From: Ectobius pallidus
Taxonomy: Eukaryota; Arthropoda; Insecta; Blattodea; Ectobiidae
Reading direction: 5' to 3'
DNA length: 64,000 bases
Assembly (NCBI GenBank): GCA_964059195.1
Contig: CAXKWD010000007.1
Span: 156,845,269 to 156,909,268, forward strand
The notes below the pieces were generated by a model, which did no database searches, was not told the DNA's origin, and saw nothing but the letters and a program-made list of their open reading frames with translations. Below are positions 1-10,727 of this stretch, piece by piece. A program made the position numbers and the translations under genes. How positions within the stretch are numbered: the stretch's first letter is position 1; each line of letters starts with the position of its first letter.

Positions 1-310
1 CAAGTGACATTGCCAGCTGATGCATATGGGGGGTAATGGGTGAAATTTCTATTTTCCACAATTTTTGTAGCAGAAACTTCATTTTTGGCAGAGCTATTTC
101 CTATAATATAAATAATAATATACCAATGTTTCATTTCTGTGGAACTAATATTTATCAAGTTATTCATTGTTTTATTTAAAACAACGCTTTTTCAAAATGC
201 ATCTTCTACATATGCGAAGGAAAATGTTTGAATATTTTTTTGATGAATCATGATTTCCATATAAAAACACCTACAATTCGGATTTTTAAATTTTTGGTCA
301 CAACAAAAGC

Positions 311-320
311 AATAATAATG

Positions 321-376
<56 letters not shown>
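311..376. repeat. (AAT)n microsatellite
   Basis: About 20 AAT units with one early interruption. Similar arrays elsewhere in the window form the 3' tails of LINEs and a SINE, but no element body is recognised beside this one. The surrounding 30-310 and 380-910 are AT-rich with no gene seen. Confidence 0.9.
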
Positions 377-959
377 CCACCAAATATCCATTTTTTCAAT
401 TTTTTATAGTCAACTTCCTGCAGTTCATTTTTTATTTCTGTAAGTTTAAAAAAATAAAAATCCAAATTGTACACTTTATTAATCGTAATGTGTAGAGTGT
501 ACGATACAAGAATATCTTAAAATTTGTAGGAGAAGATAGGTTTTGAACATCATGTAACTTGCTAAAAATAAAATTATGGTAAATTTAATTTTAAAGTTTG
601 CATATGAATTTTAAAGTATAATGCATGTTAAAGATAAATTTTTACCACAGACCTCAATCAAAATGCCCTGGCTTGTAAAAACAATTATTATGAATTATTA
701 CATTATGAGTTATAAAAAGTATTATTTAAAAATTGTAAAAAGCAAAACGGGTGTATGGTAGCACGGCACGGTACACGGTACTACCGCCGTTTTCAAGGAT
801 CCGTCCCATCTTGACTATCACCTATCCTGGTGCGGCGAGAACTTTGGAACTTTTTTTTATTTACATTTTCATTACTTAGCTTTAATAAAGAAGTGGAGAA
901 AGGTTCAGAAAGTAGTTCACAAACTGTTTACATTAGAATTAGAGTTGAACTGAAGGTTA

Positions 960-1333
960 CTTTTTATTAAGTCAAGTGACATTGCCAGCTGATGCATATG
1001 TTTAAGACACTTCATGGTCTGCTTCCTGTTGTCAATATGCCATTTTTGCTCGCAAAAAAAGCGTTTTACCAATTTCTCCGTTACCAGTTCGTCACAGTAT
1101 GAAAATTTACATTTTCTAGATAAACTGATAAACCTCCGCTGCGTGTTGAACATATGTTTCAAGTCGTTTTCCTTTTCTCGTTTGGAAGACTGGACACGTT
1201 TGCTTACGAGCACTTTTATTGTGTCTTAGATAAGTCGATAGAAATTCCTGCGCCTTATCTAGAGGCTATAAAGCTCGCAACGCGTATAGTTCATAATATA
1301 GTTTCTAAATTCATTAAAACAACTGTACATTAA
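960..1333 (-). pseudogene. Decayed zinc-finger-like (hAT BED/CGGBP1-like?) remnant, copy 1
   Basis: On the minus strand an open stretch of about 98 codons (917-1213) carries Cys/His-rich text (KCKFSYCDE, FFCEQKWHIDNRK, CLKHMHQL) that loosely recalls the BED-type finger at the N-terminus of hAT transposases and CGGBP1-like proteins. The Cys/His spacing is not canonical, so function is not claimed. The same DNA recurs at 2374-2602 plus 3254-3300 with many substitutions, and a 28-bp piece (974-1001) is repeated at positions 1-28. It is therefore a dispersed repeat rather than a cellular gene. Confidence 0.4.
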
Positions 1334-1335
1334 TA

Positions 1336-2371
1336 CGTGGCGCGTCCATAAAGTAAGTTTCCCTGGAGCCGTTTACAGAAACAAAACACAATTTCAAGAA
1401 AATATTTATTGCAACAGATACAGCCAGTGTTCAGCGATTTTTCAACATATTCGCCACGGGAATCGAAACACCAACCGTTGCACCAACTTTTGAAGCCTGA
1501 GTTGTAGAAGTGTGCCGCCTGGGATTTGAACCACCGTGTGACAACCACCTTTACTTCTAAGTCATTCTTTGTCATTTCGTGAGGTGTAGGAAAAGATGGA
1601 GACCACTGAGAGCGAAGTCCGGTCTTTAGGGTGGATGTTTAAACACCTCTCAGCCGAACTTCTGCAGGAGACTTGCTAGGAGGTGTTTAAACATCCACCC
1701 TACAGCCCGGACCTCGCTCCTAGTGATTTCCATCTTTCCCTACAGCTCACGAAATGACAAAGGATGATATGGAATGACAGAGAGAAGGAAATGTTTGTCA
1801 CACAGTGGTTCAAAACCCTGGCGGCAGACTTGTACGACACAGGCATAGGCGTACCGAGGGGGGGGTGAACCCCCCCCCCCCATTGATTAAAAAAAGGAAA
1901 ATTGTATAATTTTTTAAAGTCTGCCCATAAATTACTTAATACAAGTATAAAGCGTGGGAAGCTTAAAACTCGTTATTTTGCGTCTTAATTTTTTAAATTT
2001 CCGGGGGAGGACCCCCGGAAGCTTAAAACTCGTTATTTTCCATCTTAATTTTTACATTTTCCGGGGGAGGACCCCCGGAAGCTTAAAACTCGTTATTTTC
2101 CATCTTAATTTTTTAAAAATTTTCCGGACCCCCCTCTCCCTGACCCCGCGGATGTTATAACCCCCCCCCATATGGTCGGCCTGGTTACGCCTATGAACAC
2201 AGGTATTCAAAAGTTGCTTCCACGGTACGACAAATGTTCCAATTCAGGTGGCAGATATATTGAATAATAGCTCAATACTTGTTGTATATGTTGGAATATA
2301 TGTAGGTCCATGAAATTGTGTTTTGTTTCTGTAAACGGCCTCAGGGAAACTTACTTTATGGCCGCGCCTCG
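1336..2371. mobile_element. Fold-back mariner-derived element, family A copy 1
   Basis: TA dinucleotides (1334-1335, 2372-2373) flank long inverted arms with outer ends GGCGCGTCCATAAAGTAAGT and its complement. Reading outward from the centre (about 1655), the right arm encodes PPYSPDLAPSDFHLSLQL and then KLLPRYDKCSNSGGRYIE-stop, the C-terminal part of a mariner transposase. The left arm encodes the same region on the minus strand. The catalytic N-terminal part is absent, so it can only move in trans. The right arm is interrupted by a second element (1844-2195). Two more copies lie at 30653-31146 and 35490-36014. Confidence 0.85.
1844..2195 (+). mobile_element. hAT-like non-autonomous element carrying a 61-bp-type minisatellite, copy 1
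   Basis: The ends CATAGGCGTACC and GGTTACGCCTATG are inverted. The flanks GACACAGG (1836-1843) and AACACAGG (2196-2203) form an 8-bp target duplication with one mismatch, which fits hAT-type insertion. Inside are three tandem units with the core GCTTAAAACTCGTTATTTT, each bounded by a CCGGGGG/CCCCCGG hairpin. It sits in the right arm of the fold-back mariner and is therefore younger. An inverted copy with five units lies at 27827-28305. Confidence 0.8.
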
Positions 2372-2373
2372 TA

Positions 2374-2602
2374 ATTTCTCCGATAACAGAAGGACCTTCA
2401 CAGTATGAAAATTTACATTTTTTAGATAAACTGATAAAACTACGTGACGTGTTGAACATATGTTTCAAGTCGTTTTCAAGTCTCGTTTGAAAGACTGGAC
2501 ACGTTTGCTTACGACTACTTTTATCGTGTCTTAGATAAGTCAATAGAAACTCCTGCTCCTTATCTGAATGCTATAAAGCTCGCAACGAGCATAGTTCATA
2601 AT
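2374..2602 (-). pseudogene. Zinc-finger-like remnant, copy 2
   Basis: Homologous to 1070-1290 (shared frames NDLKHMFNT, FISLSKKCKFSYC on the minus strand). It begins immediately after the right terminus of the fold-back mariner and continues after the inserted element at 3254-3300, where it again matches copy 1 (1285-1320). Confidence 0.5.
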
Positions 2603-3253
2603 TAGACCTGGGATTTTAAGGCAAATGCCTATTTTGTTCCTTACGAAATAACATGAATTTTTTAAAATATGTGGACGTTTCATGATAAATCACTTACATT
2701 TATAGAGTTTTATAGTACCCTAAAATGCCTATTTGGACCTTTAGAGCCTATTTTACGATGTTAGTGCCTAAAATGCCTATTTTGTACATTGAAAATAAAA
2801 TTCAACTTCTGTAATTTTTACGATCTTATAATGTACATCCCTCAATGAAAAGCAGAACAGCAGAGGTGGGGTTTTCACAGAAACATGATTATTCCAAACA
2901 TTTGTCACTAAAGAAAAGCTGACTGATGGGGGAGGGGGAGAATTAAGGGGGAAGGACTACTGTGTCAAGTCACCAGTGAAAGATCATCTGTTTAAGTAAA
3001 TATAGTTCGCGATGCCTAATTTTGCAGTTAATTCTGTTAAGAATAGGTATACCACGTTTCTTGCAGTAAAAAAAGACCATGTTACAGTTTAAGTGTATAT
3101 TATAATATTTTAAAGTCTATTTTCTATCTGTTTATACATTTTAAAGCCTATTTTAAGTGCCTATTTTCTGTTTTAAAAGCCTATTTACTTGTTTTAAAAG
3201 TCTATTTTAGGTGCCTAAAACTAATTTTTTTAGAGCCTAAAACCCCAGGTCTA
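2603..3253. mobile_element. hAT-type element with TIR TAGACCTGGGATTTTAAGG (CCTAAAA-word family)
   Basis: Perfect 8-bp target duplication TTCATAAT (2595-2602 and 3254-3261). The uninterrupted site is preserved in the paralogous copy near 1285-1300, which proves a clean insertion. Termini are TAGACCTGGGATTTTAAGG and CCTAAAACCCCAGGTCTA. The 651-bp interior has no long ORF but many copies of TGCCTATTTT, CCTAAAA and TTTTAAAGCC words, resembling multiplied subterminal binding sites. Confidence 0.85.
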
Positions 3254-3655
3254 TTCATAATATAGTTTCTAAATTCATTAAAACAATTGTACACTAGTAA
3301 ATGCCATTCTCTGGAGTAGAGGAATTACTTTATCTGGTTTTTTTTTTTCAAATTTACCAGATCACTGCAGACTTTCATACCTAACAGAGTTCTCAGTATT
3401 TCATAATGGAAATAGTCTGCTAATCTTAAAGTTAGTTTATCTGAAAACTGGAAACTGGATACAGTTAAAAGCTTCAAATTTCTTATCATTCCAACTTGAA
3501 CATTTATTTACAGATTTTCTTTTTTAAATAATCTTTCTTCAACATTACAATCTGTTCTACAATGAACAATAAGTAATAATGATACAAGAATGAACATGTT
3601 ACACATATAGCCCAGTGGCTAATATTTGCATAGCATAACAAATCTGCTTGACATT

Positions 3656-3990
3656 TAATTAAATCTGTAGATCAAGTCCAAAACTCTATTTCTGTTGAGC
3701 CTACACGTGTGTGTCCCATTGTTCAGGAGATTCACTGCATATGAATTGGGGTGTTTGTTTAGACGATTCTGGTAGGTCATACTGTATTTACTTATTTCCT
3801 GTTTTACTGTTGGTATTTCAAGATCTTGATAAATATATTTGTTACTGATATACCAGGGAATTTTACCAATAGTTCGTATCGTTTTGGATTGGAAACGTTC
3901 TAGAATAATTTACAGAATTGGAAGCATTTTTTTTTTAAATTCTATGTGGTTGCCAAGTCTATCTAAAAATGTATTGATAGGCCTATATTG
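3656..3990 (-). pseudogene. Jockey-type LINE ORF2 C-terminus
   Basis: The minus strand from about 3905 to 3656 reads without a stop through IRTIGKIPWYISNKYIYQDL, EIPTVKQEISKYSMTYQNRL, NKHPNS and RLNRNRVLDL, then stops. This is the conserved tail after the reverse transcriptase of Jockey-group non-LTR retrotransposons. Upstream sequence to about 3990 continues with frameshifts. It is a 5'-truncated dead copy. Identification rests on the pattern LGIPTVKEEI..Y...RL..HPN typical of that group. Confidence 0.65.
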
Positions 3991-4849
3991 TGTAAACCAG
4001 TGGATCTCGGGGGTGCTTGAAGCTCTTCCTGGGATCCCCGAACAAATGTTCTGGATAGGGAACTTTTTTTTATAAAAAACCTATATGAATTAAAGACGTT
4101 TACTGTTTCATGACGATATTACATTATTTACATTTAAAAAAATTATACATAAATCCCATATGATTAAGTTTTATAAAATATTGTTTCAGAATTACTGATG
4201 TGAACTGTACGCCCTACAAAAAAAATCCCTTTTTCTTGTAGCTGTGTAAAATAGAAATATGCTGTAGGAATTCCATATCTTTATCATTATTATTGAAAAA
4301 TCTACACTAAAACCAATAAAAGTGTCGAAGTGACAAAATGCCATTGAATGTTATTACTAAACAATAACATAACTTCCTCGACTAGGAGTTGCCCTCAATA
4401 GACAATTAGCTAATTTAAAATTACAATTTTTTTGTCGTATGCTAATTCTGATTGTATTAAATTTAACATTTAAACAATCATTATTTGTTGGAATATATAT
4501 TTTTTGTTCTTTTTAGCAATAGCTTTTTCAAAATCCTACTCTCCCAAATTTAATTTTTACAATATCAAAAAAGACCTTGCATTCAGAATTATTATATTTA
4601 CATTTTTTTATTTTTTTTTATTATTACGTAGCATAACCTACTGCTTTCCTAATTTAGGGATTGCATAATACAAAGTTTACTAAGACAACTTAACGAGATA
4701 AAAAAAAACTTAGTTATAAGAGGAAAAATTACAATAAAAAAGAACACAAATGTGCTAGCTACATAGAGAACATAATACAAATATTAACAGAATTAATACA
4801 TTTTTCTAAAATTTTGAAATGACTGTGTAGATATGAATCACTGTTGAGT
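3991..4849. other. AT-rich intergenic sequence, nothing recognised
   Basis: Poly-A/T-rich unique-looking DNA. No convincing ORF, RNA gene or terminal repeat was seen. Confidence 0.5.
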
Positions 4850-5060
4850 ATATAAATGGTTTCTCAGAATTGAAAGAGACCCCTTTACTGCCGCCTGCTG
4901 GATGAATCCCTTGTCTAGACCAACATTTTTGCAGAACTTCGCGAACAATTTGGGGCTCTTGCACCTATCATCAGTCCAACAACTGTTATGTCTGTTAAAT
5001 TATATTTTTCTTTGTAGTACGGTAACTGCTGGTGGGAGCATTGATACATAGTAGATGAAA
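4850..5060 (-). pseudogene. Retroelement C-terminal remnant
   Basis: On the minus strand YYKEKYNLTDITVVGLMIGA is followed, after a frameshift, by KLFAKFCKNVGLDKGFIQQA and KGSLSILRNHLY. This resembles the terminal segment of insect non-LTR retrotransposon polyproteins (pattern ..Y.LTDI.VIGLMIGARGTI..). It is frameshifted and short. The class assignment is from remembered family pattern only. Confidence 0.4.
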
Positions 5061-5064
5061 GGAG

Positions 5065-5727
5065 GAAAACATTTTAATAATAAGTTATTTTGGGCATTTC
5101 GTGGAGAATATATTTTTTAAAAAACTTATTTGATAGCAGAAAAACGCTATGCGTACTATTGTTTCTAGTGGTGTACTAATATTCTTCCAACTTTCATACT
5201 TCTAGCGTTAGTATTAAATCCTCTCCTTCTAAATCTTTTTTTAAAATTTATTCATATTAAAGTCGCTTTAACTAAAAAGTCATATCGCGACTATAACACT
5301 AAAATATAATGGATTTAGAAAAAAAAAATTAGATGAATAAATCTTATCTCTTCACTCTTGACTCTTGATGCACGAGATTTAATTTCTGACACAAACTATA
5401 ACATTGTGCCGGACTGCAAAGAAAACGGTTAGCGCAATGATCATTCTTATAGTTTATTTCTTGTACCAATTATGTAAATTTTACACACATTTTTAATTTT
5501 CTTTCGAGTTATTTTACGTTATTTTATTACAAATTTAAGACAAAAAATTGTATCCTATAGGATACGTTAAGCATTTCACGGTTAACATTTTGAAACCAAG
5601 AATAGCATTAATCATTATAACAGAGAAAAAGCGAAGATAAATATTTCCAAGTAAATAATAAAAAGCAAGCTATGATCAGTGACTCTGAATTACCAGAACA
5701 AATTGTATCGCTGAGTTTTGCTTTATT

Positions 5728-5789
<62 letters not shown>

Positions 5790-6574
5790 GAAAGGGGAAC
5801 AGAAAATATGTTCATTTTATTTTTATATTGTAGTAGTATGTTAGTTAATTTATTCTAAAAATAAGCAAGTTGTTAACTTCTACCATTTCTGAGACACAAG
5901 AGCTTAAAAATCGGAAAATTAGCACAAAACAATTTTTTACCCCCTGTAGGATGCTTCACATATGTGATCATGTACAAACCATCACACTACTTATACAGAT
6001 ACAGGCGTTTTGCTTTATTTACATTTCAACGTCACTTCGTTACATCGCTAGAGAAATAAAAGTGTTTCAGACTTTAAGCATGTCATTATCAACATTTACA
6101 ATGGTAATAATATCGTGAAATTTTGCAGCTGCAAATATTAAGCTATTGGGTACATTTTAAGCAAAATAAAAAAAAATTAAAAATAGAACAGCGAAATATC
6201 TTTCTCGCCACCCGAAGTTTAAAAAATATGTAGGCCTACTCTATTCTAGTGATGTGAAAAATGATATTGGAAATAGGATTTTCCTGGGCTAAGCTCCTTG
6301 TTACAACAAGGTATGCAATGTGTTTTACGTAGTATTGACGTCATCTAAGGTATTATGATAATGCCACAGATGTCAGAGATATACAAGTAACAAAACATAA
6401 TTATATATCTAATCAACGTAACTGATAACTTACGTAACTTATGTAACTTTGTGACACTAATTATTCCATTACTATCTGGAGGTAGTCACTTTGTATGACG
6501 ACATCACACATTTAATCTGTTATTACTTGTTAAGAGAGTACCGGTGCTCAAATGTTTTTTAAAAAGGCAAAATA
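5065..6574. other. Intergenic sequence with a (TTA)n array at 5744-5790
   Basis: No gene is seen. A (TTA)n microsatellite occupies 5744-5790. Around 5400-5465 there is a segment (core GACTGCAAAGAAAACGGTTA) whose reverse complement recurs near 31455-31525, so part of this stretch is an unclassified dispersed repeat. Confidence 0.5.
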
Positions 6575-6576
6575 AC

Positions 6577-6900
6577 CGAGCGAGGTGGCCGAGAAGGTAG
6601 CGTCTTGGACTCGCATTCGGGAGGTAATAAGTTCAAATCCCGTGGCCGGCCAATTTGACGTGCGTTTTTTCATGGTTTCCCCAGTCGTAAAGGCAAATCC
6701 CGAATTGGATATTTATGTACCACGAATCATTCTCACCATAATACCCATTTAAATTAATATCAGTTGAAATGTACTCCATAAAATGCACTATCAATAGAAA
6801 ATAGTTGACAATCAATAGTTCCATGGCCTACCCTACTGTATAGACACAGATCCCCGAACTTCTGATATGGCCTCGCAGATAAAAGGAGTATAAATACAGC
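6577..6900 (+). mobile_element. tRNA-derived SINE, family 1, copy 1
   Basis: The head looks like a class-II tRNA (Ser/Leu type): A-box-like GGTGGCCGAGAAGGTAGCG and B-box-like AGTTCAAATCCC, followed by GGCCGGCC. The roughly 230-bp body (..CATGGTTTCCCCAGTCGTAA..AATTGGATATTTA..TACTGTATAGACACAG..GAGTATAAATACAGC) matches, end to end, a minus-strand copy at 61431-61757. The two copies define the element. Pol III boxes are read directly; retroposition is inferred. Confidence 0.8.
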
Positions 6901-7249
6901 AGAAATTAAATTAGGAAAAATAGTATACATAAAAACAAAAAAAGCACAAATGGTAAAATGGAGGGGGGGAAGGCAAAGATAAAACTTCACCAGAAGGCTT
7001 TGTCATAATTTTGACACATCTACCACCAGCCTTTAAATATACAAATTCGAACAAAATAGGCATTTTCCTAAACTTCCTATGCATAGCTATTATTATAGTA
7101 TTTTAATGTGATTCCCAAAAGGACTGTTCTTATAAGAGTCACATTTTCTGAGTAGCTACTGTATCTTCCCTCATTGATTTATTATTGTCCTTTTGGACAG
7201 ATTGGTAGGCTGTGTCTTTTGGTAATCCTTGACAAAGAATATCTATCCA

Positions 7250-7745
7250 TCGGGCCAGAATCCTTTTGCTTAATCAGTGATAATTGCAATTATGATATGT
7301 AGAAAATAAGTTATTTTTGTAATCGATTTCCGAGTTAAGCTCCAGATCGATTCATTAAGCAGGACTTAAGGAAGAACTAAGTCTAAAGTTTGATAAGCAT
7401 GTGTGAAGGAATATGTGGGTATGATATTTGTCAAAGCTTCCAAAGCCGTATATGAACACTGTAAAACAATATGTTACCATGAGAACTGATTTGCATTTGA
7501 AATTCTTTCTAATGTATTACCATAAAATAGGCACTAAATTGGGCTTTACTCCGGTACCAGTTAACCGATTTAGTCTAAAATCAATATGTTTTTTCCCATG
7601 GACGTTATAAATGCGTATACCAAGTTTCATGAAAATACGATAACGCGTATTCGAGTTATCGCGCGTACAAACTCGCGGACAGACGGACAGACATTTTTCC
7701 GTCCCCCACTCAATCTTATAAAGTACCATACAGCTTCGAATAATA
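7250..7745 (+). mobile_element. Dispersed TIR element 'M1', copy 1
   Basis: Shares with 11484-12020, 12637-13512, 32053-32909 and 38289-38927 the start GCCAGAATGCTTTTGTTTAA-like, a middle module (TACCAAGTTTCATGAAAAT, GAGTTATCGCGCGTAC) and a CAGACGGACAGACATTTTTC run before the right end. The right TIR is degraded in this copy. On the minus strand the module reads RIFMKLGIRIYNVHGKK in frame, a peptide kept in several copies. Confidence 0.7.
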
Positions 7746-7884
7746 AAAAAAAGTAATGTAAATATTATAGGTTTCGAGAAATTAACCAATAAAATTTTAT
7801 TTTACTGTTTTCTCTTCATGCTGTAAAATCACTCGAATGGACACACGATAGAATGATTCTGAAGTACAGATTCATTGTATAGAG

Positions 7885-8111
7885 AGTGCCGTATTTATGC
7901 CTAGGCAGATTAGGCAGCTGCCTAGAGTGGCAGGTTTGAAGGGGCGGCTTTTAAGCTGTTACTGTTCTTTTTAAATATATAAAATATTTTATTCATAACT
8001 CTTCAAAATAGTAAACTAATGTAACGCACGATGAAATAGAAATGAAGAACATTGACAACAATACGCACCTGTTTATTTATTTACTTATTTATTATTATAT
8101 ATTATTATTAA

Positions 8112-8206
<95 letters not shown>

Positions 8207-8329
8207 GCCTACTATTTCAGTTACAATAATGCTTCTTGTAAGTTACTTTGTGGTACATTCGTGTGGAAATAAGGGGGCAAAATTATTTTTTGCTGCCTAG
8301 GGGCGCTTAAGTAGCTAAATACGCCCCTG
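7885..8329. mobile_element. hAT-type MITE containing a long (TTA)n array
   Basis: Imperfect inverted ends GTGCCGTATTTATGCCTAGG and CTAAATACGCCCCTG bracket poor-coding sequence. The putative 8-bp duplication (about TGTATAGA/TAAGTAGA) is weak. The centre (8095-8207) is a pure TTA array, which produces a poly-leucine pseudo-ORF. 8330-8760 beyond it holds nothing recognised. Confidence 0.5.
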
Positions 8330-8764
8330 TAAGTAGATTGGTACTCACTTTGTGCAATGTATGTCGGGTATCAGTCCATAGCAGCACTACACTTATGTCT
8401 TGTCACCTCCACAGCTAGTCTCGCACTGAACTACTGAAGTCTCGTCTCAACTCCACTCCACGCTGGCCGCTCTGTTCTAGCTCTGGCCACGTGATCATCC
8501 ACATCTCGACTTTTTTGCAAAAATTATCTTCCATCCATGGCCACCTTCATTCATCTACACCTGCATTGTGCTAAAAACTAAGTCTTTTACTGATTTCTAT
8601 CCGTGTTCCTTGTCTTTTCACTTTGCATTATTCTTAACCATGGACGAGATTATTCTGAGTGACCGCTCAGCGTTAATGGGCTTTTAACAATGATAAAACT
8701 TACAAAATGTGGATTTAAATAATTATCCAAGAAAATTGATTCCTAAATGTTTAATTACCGAAGC

Positions 8765-8995
8765 ATCATTCCCGTCCTTAGGGAAGAACATAATCTGAGT
8801 GTGTTCGAAATCAGGGGGCTTAGGAAAATATTCGGACCTGAGAGAGATGGAAATGGAGACTGGAGAAAACTGCATAACGACGAGACGAATTTAATGAGGA
8901 GGATAAAATGGGCTGGACATGAAGCGCGCATGGGGGAGGAAATACATATTAAAATATTGACTGGTAGACTTGAAGGGAAACAAAGTATATGGTCA
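8765..8995 (+). pseudogene. LINE (RTE-like) ORF2 C-terminal fragment
   Basis: Encodes EEHNLSVFEIRGLRKIFGPE and IKWAGHEARMGEE, the post-RT region of a non-LTR retrotransposon. It duplicates the same protein segment found at 9240-9480 and is placed just upstream of it, so it is a separate or rearranged copy rather than part of one continuous ORF. Confidence 0.7.
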
Positions 8996-9029
8996 TGAAA
9001 ATCAAAATTATGCGCTAAACATATTACAC

Positions 9030-9700
9030 TGGCCGGTAAAGCATTCGAAAAAGTGAAGATATTCAAATTACAGGGAGCAATAATTACAGATACAAATAAG
9101 TCTCGAATAAAATTATGAAATGATTGTTCTTATGCAAAGAACTTTTTTACTCTCGTCTTCTGTCCAGAAACTTAAAATTAAACATTTATAAGACAATCAT
9201 ACTGTCGTTTGTATTATATGGATGTGAGACATGGTCGCTTACTCTTCGGAAAGAACATAATCTGAGAGTGTTCGAAAACAGGGGGCTTAGGAAAATATTT
9301 GGGCCTAAGAGATGAAAACGGGGACTGGAGAAAACTGCATAACGACGAGCTTCATAACCTGTACCCTTGACCGGATATAATAAGGGTAATTAAATCACGG
9401 GGGATGAAATGGGCTGGACATGTTGCGCGCATGGGGGAGGAAAGACATATCTCAAAAATATTGACTGGGAGACCCGAAGGGAAAATACCACTTGGAAGAC
9501 CTAGACGTGGGTGGGAGGACAATATTAGGATAGATTTAAGAGAAGTAGGATTTGAGAGGGATGGTTGGGTGGAGTTAGCACAGAATAGGGCTGAATGGCG
9601 GGCGCAGGTAAGAGCGGCAATGAACCTTCGGATTCCATAAAATAGATAATATTCCTTTAGCTTACTTAGGAATTGTCTATCGCCATTGAGTAAGTACTTA
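9030..9700 (+). pseudogene. LINE (RTE-like) 3' half of ORF2 plus 3' end
   Basis: Broken frames read in order: IYKTIILSFVLYGCETWSLT (end of the RT domain), EHNLRVFENRGLRKIFGPKR, then MKWAGHVARMGEERHISKIL, GRPRRGWEDNIRIDLREVGF and AMNLRIP-stop at about 9640. The DNA after the stop (AGATAATATTCCTTTAGCTT) is shared with the minus-strand copy at 62430-62800, defining the common 3' end. At least two disruptions (near 9120 and 9316-9403) make it inactive. Confidence 0.85.
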
Positions 9701-10230
9701 TATCATCATTTAAGGGGGATTCAGAGCACACATTTCAATGAGTATCGGCCTAATACCTCACTTTTCAACTGTTTTAATTTCACTTAATATCAAATTACAT
9801 AGAAACATTTCAAATTTAGACAAGCGTAACAATTTTCATTTTTTTTAATTCGTTGCTATAGGCTATGATAACCATTGTTTATTGAATCCCTACAAATTAT
9901 AACTGTATTTGTGTTTAGATCTCTCGACTGAGATCGGTTAAAAGTGTTTTTTTAGTTAATTCGACAGCAATAGTCATTGTGATTTTGTGAATTCCTCAAC
10001 CAAGTTCTCCCTTATCGTTGGATTGGGCGAAGTGGACTTAATGCTGTAAGTATTCGCTAAATAGTCACAATAAATGTAACCTGAGATCCGGATGGTCTCA
10101 CGTTGAATTCACTTTGTGCGTGTATTTATCCGTAAATTTAAAAATACTTATCACATACATATGACAGTAATCCTTAGCCACGTTTGCCAACTCGTTCAGG
10201 GTGTAGCGTGAGGAATAGCATTGTGATAAT
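9700..10230. other. Intergenic sequence, nothing recognised
   Basis: No ORF, RNA gene or terminal repeat was identified. The last 8 bp (10223-10230) are the left target duplication of the next element. Confidence 0.5.
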
Positions 10231-10714
10231 CAGGCTTTAAAACTTAGTGCCCGAACCCACAGAGGGAGTTGATTCCGGTTACCAACAACCTGAGTATAGG
10301 GGGTGGAGGGTGATTGCGTAGGCTGATAAGACAGTCATTGATAGTAGTACCGAGAAGTGAATGCGCTCGTAGTACGGTGCCTCTCAAATTGGTCAACAGT
10401 GTACCTTGTCATTGTGCGTGTTTAAATTTGTAATACGTGTTCGGCATGCCGAAATTAAAGTATTCTAAAACGCAAACATATATTGAAACATTTGGGAGGG
10501 ACTATTATACACAAACAGGAGAAAGTATCGTTTTGCATGCTTGTAATGTGAGTTTAGATAATGAGAAGTTATTTTGTGATCTTCCTATATCTGTATTCCG
10601 GTTTGTTTACCTTCACGTGAACCAGCATATGGTAGCTAGGGCATACGCCGAGCAAAGTCTGTACAGTACGGTTGCTGTTAACATATTCTATCGGGCACTA
10701 AGTTTTAAAGCCTG
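10231..10714 (+). mobile_element. hAT non-autonomous element carrying a CGGBP1/BED-like exon
   Basis: Perfect 8-bp duplication GTGATAAT (10223-10230 and 10715-10722) flanks inverted ends CAGGCTTTAAAACTTAGTGC and its complement, 484 bp apart. These are textbook hAT features. It contains an ORF resembling the N-terminus of a hAT transposase (next entry), so it looks like an internally deleted autonomous element rather than random DNA. Confidence 0.9.
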
Positions 10715-10718
10715 GTGA
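10446..10718 (+). pseudogene. CGGBP1/hAT BED-finger-like N-terminal fragment
   Basis: From the ATG at 10446 the frame begins MPKLKYSKTQTYIETFGRDY and continues TQTGESIVLHACNVSLDNEK, matching the usual start of CGGBP1-like hAT N-termini (MPK..S...EFG...F..DG...C..C...V...KK). The finger is imperfect: one Cys of the expected pair is lacking, while the later VNQHMVARAYAE resembles the His-containing helix. The frame runs through the right TIR and ends in it, so the protein is truncated. The upstream in-frame GTG at 10437 is not favoured. Confidence 0.55.
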
Positions 10719-10727
10719 TAATCTATG

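Noticed and set aside
192..443. Open frames with poly-Tyr / poly-Ile
   Set aside because: Translation of an AAT microsatellite in two frames.
8042..8272. Poly-Leu frame
   Set aside because: Product of the TTA array at 8095-8207.
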